Below, one piece after another: positions 56,935-64,000 of a stretch of 64,000 bases of DNA. The stretch comes from Dendrobium chrysotoxum. Its lineage: Eukaryota > Streptophyta > Magnoliopsida > Asparagales > Orchidaceae. Below the pieces are notes generated by a model that saw nothing but the letters and a program-made list of their open reading frames with translations, did not search any database and was not told where the DNA came from. Position 1 is the stretch's first letter; each line of letters begins with the position of its first letter. The translations under genes were made by a program, and so were the position numbers. The stretch lies in NCBI GenBank assembly GCA_019925795.1, contig CM034300.1, positions 35,451,591-35,515,590 on the forward strand, written 5' to 3'.

Positions 56935-57315
56935 ATTAAACACTCCCTATTATGAAGTCTTTGGATCGAGTCTTATTCAAAATCTAAATATAAATCCTAT
57001 CAAAATCATCTTCCTCATTCTAAAGTCTTCGGACTGGGTCTTGATCTAAATCTAAATTTAATATTGGTCCAACTAATTTCCTCTTAACTAATTTCTTTGG
57101 ACCAGGTTAAGGTCTAAATCTAAACCTTAATCCTATCAAAATTATCCCTCCCTCTGATCTGAAGTCTATATACTAGGTCCTTATCTAAATCAAAATCATA
57201 ATATTACAAAAGTTAATTCTCCCCAGTTTGAAGTCTTTAGACATGTTCCTGGTTCAAATCCATGTTTAAAATAATATCTAAATCATTGCTCTGGTTGGAG
57301 ATCCTTCTAACCAGA
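56935..57315 (+). repeat. Tandem array 4: about 75-85-bp units
   Basis: Four to five diverged units of GAAGTCTTTGGACCGGGTC, TTGATCTAAATCTAAATTT and AATCCTATCAAAATCATCCTC. Units are centred near 56975, 57050, 57110, 57185 and 57240. It lies between array 3 and the start of gypsy copy G2, so it is probably part of that element's leader or of a neighbouring LTR. Confidence 0.7.
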
Positions 57316-58670
57316 TTTAGATTTAATGTTTTATAAAGTCGAAGTAGAAAATTATTTCAACTCCATTTTTTTTCAAACTTATTTTGGGGATTCAATAAAT
57401 TTAGCTTAGTATTTCTCCAAGATTTAAATTTCTTGTCTAAAATGAGTGAGCTCAAAAATGAATTCAAAATTTTGGTTTAATTTCAAAAAATGTCATGAAA
57501 GTTGATCTTTCACTTTTCAAGCGACATTAATATTACTATGAATCAGGCCCAGTTTGCTATGGGTCCCATAGTCAAGTTCATATCTAGGTTTAACAATTTT
57601 CAATCTATTATTACTGGACCACTGACTAAAGTAGTAAAACCTATTAAAATTTGTGTTAAATAAACCTTTATTTATAACATTATTGAGGGTGGGTTTGTAA
57701 CTAGTCTTGTCATTATTAAACTTTAGTCTTATCATGTCCCACATTTCGAAAATATATAGTTAGCCAGAAGGGCTAGACCATCCTGAATTCTTAGATCCCT
57801 ATTTATACCAAATTTAAACTCAGGTTATCCTTAGTAATTTATAAGATGATTAAGTCTTAGAAGAAGAATAGGAATTGCCATCTATGGTGAAGGGCTAAAA
57901 AGGCCAAAATTCATGAGGAAGAGAGTTCGATTAATCTTATAGTTAATGCATCTATAAAGAAGTTACTTGAAGTACAAGATGAATCTATGATTTCCATAAA
58001 TTCCTTATAGTTAGCTAGAAGTATGTTCACCCATTTTTTTGCAGCTGCTAGAGATAAAAATGTTCACTAGATTGTTAACTCCCCACTACCCACATACTAT
58101 AAAACTCTTATTTTTCCTTCCTTGTATGGAAGGAAATGGAAGTTTAATACTTTATTAAATAGATTGATTCATGATTGTGCCACCTATTATGGATGGTCAA
58201 AGACAGAATTCTTAAAATATGTGATGGATGCAATTTCTACCCGAGCTAGGTCAGAGTAACATAGAGAATGAACCATTGCCCAGCCTGTTAAAAGAAGAGC
58301 ATAGTTTAAAGATGGACATCCTGTAAAGCCAATTATCATTACAAACTATAAATGAGAAACAAAGAAGTTCTCTATATCTGATGATAAATATGTTCCTATC
58401 AATAATCCAAATTATCAAAGCCCGATGAAGTACTTGAGTTATGGAGCTTTTGGCCCAAAGAGGGTACAACCCAATAACTCTGCCTGCTTCTTGTCAATCA
58501 ATAAATAAATCATTTAGATTCCCTTATCACTCTTTGGCATATAAATTCTCAAGAGTTAGCCAGGATCACTGTGAGGGTAGCCAATCATTATCCTTTTTTT
58601 ATATAAGAGGTTGAAACCCTTAAATTAGCCAAACTTAAGATCTGATGGGAGGAAGGTTTAGCGACCTAAG

Positions 58671-60130
58671 ATGGTTTCCAGTTTGACTACATTGGTTGCC
58701 AGTAAAGACCACATAACAGAGGAAAGTAGTGAAAAGGTTAAAGCACTGATGCAATCCATTCAAATAAAAGTATATACACTAGTCAACACACATAATATGG
58801 TGGGAAGATTGATAAAGGAGGTGATGAATCATCTAAAGGAGAGCATAAAGAAGATAGATAAAAAAGAAGCCATCAAAATGGATACAATTAACTGAATGGA
58901 TAAATAAATGTCTGAGAGTGTTTTCATGGTAGACAACCAGCCATCCACCCTAAAAAAAGGTTAAAGGTAAAATAATCATTTAGAGGTCAATTTAGAGAAG
59001 AAGATATATCAAATCTAACACAATGATTATGAGAATGGTTGAGTTATATTGTTGAACAAATTGCTAAAATGGAAAGAGGATGGAGGAATTAATGGCCTCT
59101 ATGGAAGTTCTACAAAGTAAAAAAACTTTAACTAAAGCATAGATAGAATAAATACTTGTAAAATCTATTCAGCACTACAGTAAGCAGAAGGAAATAGTCA
59201 AAGAAAATGAAACCAAGGTTATAAAAATAGAAAAAGGGCAACTACAATCTATATGCATAAATAAGTTGGTAGAGTAGCAAGTAAAAGAGGCTTTGGCACA
59301 ATCTCAAGACACTTCATCTATTCTAAGGGGTAGACCTTACCCGAAAGAATATGACTTGCCATCTTATCAACATTTATTCTAAAACTTTGATGGTATAAGA
59401 AATCATAGACAACATTTAACACATTTCCAGACAAGTTATTGTAATGCAAGGAGAATCAATGTGCTATTGTTCGGGTAGTTTGTAAGAAGTTTATTTGAGG
59501 TGGCTTTCGATTGGTATGCATAATTATCAAATATGTTAGTTTATACCTTTGCTGAGTTTGAACATTTATCTGTGAGAAGGTTTACTAGAACACACCATCA
59601 TGTCGCAGTCAGGGATTTGGTTATTGAAAAATAGAAACCAAATGAAAATTTAATAGATTACAATTTAGGATGGAGAAATCTTAGCATGTTGTGCGAGGCT
59701 CAGCTTTAAGAGCAACACACTATAGAAATAATCCTTAAAAATATACAATGTCTGGTGGCCTTCATGTTGAAAGGACTTACTATAAAGACATTTGAGAAAT
59801 TGTTAAGTAAAACCTCCAATCTTTAAGAGGAAGCTTTCTAATTTTAATCCTTAAAGATCAACCAGTGATAGAAATAAATAAATTAAGACCTTAGAAGGTT
59901 TTATAAAAAAAGTCGTGGTCAGCTTTGATAGTTAATAAGGGCAAGCAGACTATAAAATCTCAAGAAGAAAATTTAAGTCATCCTTCTCAGTACAGCTAGT
60001 ATATTAAAACCCATAGTGAACAATTCAAGCCTCGTTCTAATCTCACTCTTAAAGAGAATAAAGAAAAGTTTGAAGCACTTAAAAATAAGTCATATTCATT
60101 CAAACAGAATGTAACTAAAAGAACTTGTAG
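58671..60130 (+). pseudogene. gag: Gypsy G2 gag remnant
   Basis: A 74-codon open piece (58671-58895: SSEKVKALMQSIQIKVYTLV, MVGRLIKEVMNHLKESIKK) matches the helical region before gag in G1. The core from 59325 shows GRPYP.EYDLP, HRQHLTHFQTSYCNA and SLFEVAFDWYA, then an EFEHLSVRRFTRT stretch and FMLKGLTIKTFEKLLSKTSNL. Frames change several times. It is recognisable only by comparison with the better copy at 17440-18020. Confidence 0.65.
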
Positions 60131-61984
60131 GAATCTCTTAAAGAAATATGACTTTAAACTTTCTCACCTAAGAGGTTGGAAGACATGGGAAAATCAGTAC
60201 AATTCAGCTATTTCCCATATCGCTGGATGTTAGCTCAATAACACAAGGATTGTCTATTGTCCATCTTCTACTATTGCAATTTGTTCTATTTTCATTGACC
60301 CTATGGAAAAAGTATGGTCCACCTTCTAATTTTTCATATCCAATCCTTTTGGCTATCTACACTTTCAATTCTACCATTTAAGCTACATCCCCCTAATTAC
60401 TCACATTAGTTTTTTTAGTTAGATTTGAGTGGTTTATACACTTTGTAGCTGTGCTTACCTTTGCGATGGTTAGCTTAAGATAGCCAAAGTGTTATACCTT
60501 AAAGGGGTATCTTGAAAAGAATATCAAATCTGGGACAGTTGTGAAGCCCAAGGAGAATTTAGTTAATTCATGTTAAGGATTAACTAAATGTATAATTAGA
60601 GAGCTTTTTATTACCCCTTGAATCTAAAAACCTGATGATGGTTATCTTCTTAAGCATCTCTAGGAGTTTAGAAACCCATCTTGGTGGATCTGGTAGCTTC
60701 CATAGAAGAGGTCCATAATAAGATTCCAACTGAAGAACTTAAGAAGAGACCATTTCATCACTCTTCAACAGTTCAGAAGAAGGAAAGTATAAATAAAAGT
60801 CACAATATAAATAGTAAAGTTATAATTTTTGTGGATGGGGATCAAAATCTCCTGTAACACTTATACTATATAATTTCTATTTTGTCCCTCTAGGGGCTAA
60901 TAAAGCAATGAATAAATATTTAGTGTATATTATATCTATATCTGAAGATGATCATATAATGAGCAGTTTAAATAGTTCAATAAAAACCAATTCTAAATAA
61001 TCTAAAATAAACTTAAATAAATTAAAAGAGTCTCATCAGTAATTTTATATAGCGATTCTCCTATTAACGACATCCTTGGTGACCCTAAGAGTATAGAGAT
61101 TGAGATGTCCAATTTAGATGAACTTTGGGATATAATTTAGAAGGTAAGCAATGATAAAGAGTAAATGATATAGTGACTTCTTCCCCAGAATAGGTAGTTA
61201 AAGTAAATCTCCATAGTGGTAAATTATGGAAAGTGAATTCCTGCAGTTGATGAATGAAAAGAAGTCACCGATAATATAGAAGCTTCAACACAACCTCAGC
61301 TAGATCAAGATGCAATTAACTCAAAAACTTCTATAGTGGAATATAATATGTTAGCTCATCTAAAAAAATTGCCAGTAAAACTTAGTATTTATGATACTCT
61401 ATTCCTTTCTAAGGAAATGTGAGAGGCTTTAATCAAGCTCTACTCAACCCAGACATCTATATGGCTTAGAGATTAACATGGTCCAAAGATGATTTATACA
61501 TTAAAGAGGTTCTGGGAGTAACATTTTCAAATGAAGACTTTTTATTGGGAACCACAAAGCCTAATCACTTATTGTATATTTTTGTAAATATAGGTAACTT
61601 TAAGTTTTCTCATGACCTTATTAATTTGGGCGCTTCAATCAACATAATGATCTCAGAACTTTTTCTTTTTTAAAAGTAGATACCCACAAACTTAGTTCTA
61701 ATAAAAGGTGAGAGAGCTTTGGGTTCTATAACCTTACGGTTAGACATAGACAACTTTAAAATTGAAGCCAAGTTTTCAATAGTAGATTAAGAGGCATTGT
61801 TTAATGCTCTCTTGGGTAGAAATTAGTTTCATAAATACATATTGGTGCTTCCCTTTCTACATTAGTGTATTAAGTATTCTTAAAAAGGTATTGAGCACGG
61901 TTTTAAGGGAGATTTCCATCCATTTTTAATTAATAAAGTTAGTATATATGATGAAAGAAATTATTATCTACCTACAAAGCAAAC

Positions 61985-62330
61985 AATCTTCTTAACAATC
62001 TTGATGGACAGGTTGAGGATGGAAAAATAAGAAATGTTGAAAGTTTTGAGATAAAAAAGAATGAAAAGAAAAAGTAAAGCATTCGAAGGAAAAGAAGAAG
62101 AAGAAAAGCATTCTAACCTTAAACACAATGTTCGTTGGTCACCTTCACCTCCCTCACGAAGAGATGGTAGAATGACTCAACAATCTTGATGGAGCGGTCG
62201 AGGATGGAAAAATAAGAAAAATAAAAATAAATTCCCCTCCCTCATAAAGAGGTGGTAATATGGCTCAATGATCTAGAGGGAGCAGTTAAGGATGGTAAAA
62301 TGAGAAAAATAAAAATAAAGGAAAAAACAC
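61985..62330 (+). repeat. Segmental triplication in G2 linker
   Basis: The phrase CTCAACAATCTTGATGGAGC, GGTCGAGGATGGAAAAATAAG recurs at about 61995-62030, 62177-62222 and 62263-62312. G1 has one copy at 19960-20010 (CTCAACAATCTAGAGGAAG). The triplication is specific to this copy. Confidence 0.65.
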
Positions 62331-63313
62331 ATAAATAAACTTGATTATAATGTATATTGATTTGGAATCAAGTTCAGAGGTCAAATCATATGTGTTTAAG
62401 AAAAATGAAAAGGCTAAAGTACTTTTGAATATTATAGAACAACCAAAGTTTAAAATTTCTATTAATGAAGACAATGATGAGGAAAGGTCCAAGTTGTTGA
62501 GAATGAAAATACAGAAATGCCTATCAAAGAAAGATTAAAGATGTATTTATAGAATGTGACTCTAACCCTATTAACTCAAAATAATATAGCTGGGTTGCCT
62601 GTTAAGGTCTCTCTCACTCTAAATAAAGACTCTAAAACCAACACCTTTAAAAAATCTACCATTAAAATTATAAATACTTATGTAATCCTTGATTTATTCA
62701 AGGATGAAGTAATAAAGTTACATTTTGACCGGTATTCTAACTGTGTCAATAACTTTCCTAAATAAAGTTCTACACCATCAATATAGACTAATGGTGAAGC
62801 TCAAGAATTTACAAACCTATGGAATACTAAATTTTATAAAATAAATTTAAAGTTGGTGTTGACTTCAATACTTTTTGCCCTTTCGATGATGAATACTATT
62901 TAGTTATAACCATTAATCTAGTCTAATAGTCTTTTTTCTACTAATGTTAAATCATTAATTAGAAAAAAAAATTTTGAGACTTTAGATAATCCGGATGACT
63001 CATAAATTAGGAATGCACATCCTAAATTTGAAGAGGAAATTAAATCAATAGTAAATAATCTTTAAAAAAAATAAATTTGTGCATCAAAGAAAACCCTCAT
63101 TTGATCTTTATTAGCTTATTATTGAATGATGGTGAGGAAAATAATATGATTGAGTTGCTCTTGAAGTTTAAATATTACTTTGCTTGGAGTTATGAAGAAA
63201 TGCCAAGATTATCTCTAGATATCATACTTCATCCAATATGGTTCCAATAAAATAAGCGCTTCAACATATGCAACTTCAAATTAAATGAAAAGTCATCTCT
63301 AAAGTCAAGAAAC

Positions 63314-64000
63314 TGAAAGTTCATAAAGGTTGTTAAACCTAAAGGAACCCGCCTGAGACTAACTAAGAACAGGGGGGGTGAACTGGTAATATTAAACCTG
63401 AAGAACCCGCTTGAGGCTAACCAAGAATAGGGGGTGTGAATTAGTAATTTAAAATTTTTAAACAAAAAGAAAATCTTTTTATATCCTTTTAAATATCTGA
63501 AAATAAATATTTTAATCCCCTACTACAGAAGAAGATTAAAATTATAATAATAAAAAATCAGAGTTTATCAACCATACAGTAAATCATAGAAAAATCAAAT
63601 TGTGGAATAATAACATGAAAATACAAAAAAGATTTATAGTGGTTTGGTCCAACCTGACCTACATCCACTCCCCAAAAAGCTCCTTTCCAGGTATTGCACT
63701 AATAGAAGTGTCTCTCCTTTTGCACCCACAGTAAGGCAGAGAAGCCCTGACAAAATCACTTTTACCTACCAGGTATGGTAGAGAACTGAAAGCTTTTACA
63801 CCCTTCCAGTGATGGCAGCTTTCCTTAAATCTTTTATACCCTCCAGGTGATGGTAGAGAACCGCGAATCCTTTTTCTCCCTCCTGGAGATGGCAGAGAAT
63901 CGAGAATCCTTTTTCTCCCTTTTGGAGAAGGTAGATAACCTAGGACTAGTGCTGCTGAATGCCTTCTTGGAGCTTTAAAAGGATAAAGGCAAAAGCTTGT
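63314..64000 (-). repeat. LTR E: Sirevirus LTR inserted in gypsy RT, cut by window end
   Basis: Starts TGAAAGTTCATAAAGG at 63314 after GAAAC (63309-63313, the candidate left duplication). It has the G-tract block twice: a 56-bp segment at 63335-63390 is repeated at 63391-63447. Then GTGGTTTGGTCCAACCTGACC (63640s), CACCCACAGTAAGGCAGAGAAGCCC and about four 40-bp units (63775-63945). The TATA box and palindrome array expected further right lie beyond the window. Confidence 0.88.

Larger units (their letters stand above)
57430..63313 (+). mobile_element. Gypsy copy G2: internal region, highly degenerate
   Basis: It parallels G1 (15640-21030) piece by piece but with denser stops. Counterparts: the 'KFNTLLNRLIHDCAT' region at 58140-58190 (G1 16225); the gag core at 59325-59870 (GRPYPKEYDLPSYQ, FRQVIVMQGESMCYCS frame-shifted, VAFDWYA, AEFEHLSVRRFT); the 'PLGANKAMNKYLVYI' region at 60890-60940; the protease as INLGASINIM at 61620-61650 (catalytic Asp changed to Asn); and the RT start FKYYFAWSYEEMPRLSLD at 63168-63220. 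Sirevirus LTR E interrupts it at KVKKL. No PBS or LTR was recognised at its left end. A 95-bp segment is triplicated at 61985-62330. Confidence 0.75.

Overview
This is a plant nuclear window made almost entirely of nested retrotransposons. I find no host gene, structural RNA gene or CRISPR array. The organism is a seed plant, very probably an angiosperm: the elements are a Sirevirus-type Ty1-copia, Tat/Ogre-type Ty3-gypsy elements with huge LTRs and an archaeal-type RNase H, and plant L1 LINEs. The species cannot be told. Nearly every reading frame is broken by stops and frameshifts, as expected of old methylated heterochromatin.

Layout. (1) 1-9535: a Sirevirus-like copia on the minus strand. 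Its 5' LTR is at 7778-9535, a tRNA-iMet-type primer site at 7761-7775, and gag-pol runs from 7719 down to 2869. A spacer, a palindrome array (1250-1640) and a degenerate accessory ORF (1165 to the left edge) follow; the 3' LTR would lie off the window. (2) 9536-26990: a decayed Tat/Ogre-like gypsy on the plus strand (partial 5' LTR, PBS at 15021, gag, protease, RT-RNase H, aRNH, integrase, tandem-repeat 3' UTR, truncated 3' LTR). (3) 27000-40681: the 3' end and giant 3' LTR of a second copy of that family, with LINE-a (33759-38783) inserted. (4) 40682-56525: a truncated Sirevirus LTR (B), then LINE-b, which is split by full-length LINE-c (43329-53331), which itself holds two Sirevirus solo LTRs (C 44433-46404, D 49372-51105). 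(5) 56525-63313: two tandem arrays and a third gypsy copy, cut at its RT by another Sirevirus LTR (E, 63314 to the end).

Exact target-site duplications support the nesting: GATAG around LTR C, GTGGT around LTR D, AAGACATCCC around LINE-c, and TATCG(A/G)TTAC around LINE-a.

The most striking signal is in the Sirevirus LTRs. Each of LTRs A, C and D carries 13-17 copies of a 15-bp palindrome with fixed CpG arms (ATCGT...ACGAT) and a variable 5-bp centre (CCAGG, CCTGT or ACAGT). The palindromes come in pairs, exactly 21 bp apart in A and D (two helical turns) and mostly 19-21 bp apart in C. Pairs recur about every 85-120 bp in A and D (90-150 bp in C), and the proximal pair ends a constant 42-43 bp upstream of a putative TATA box. 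A fourth array of the same kind lies outside any LTR, just upstream of the accessory ORF. This looks like a helically phased regulatory array that has switched core specificity between subfamilies. Sirevirus LTR palindromes are known in general; the paired 21-bp phasing, the fixed TATA distance, the core switching and the internal array are what I would follow up.
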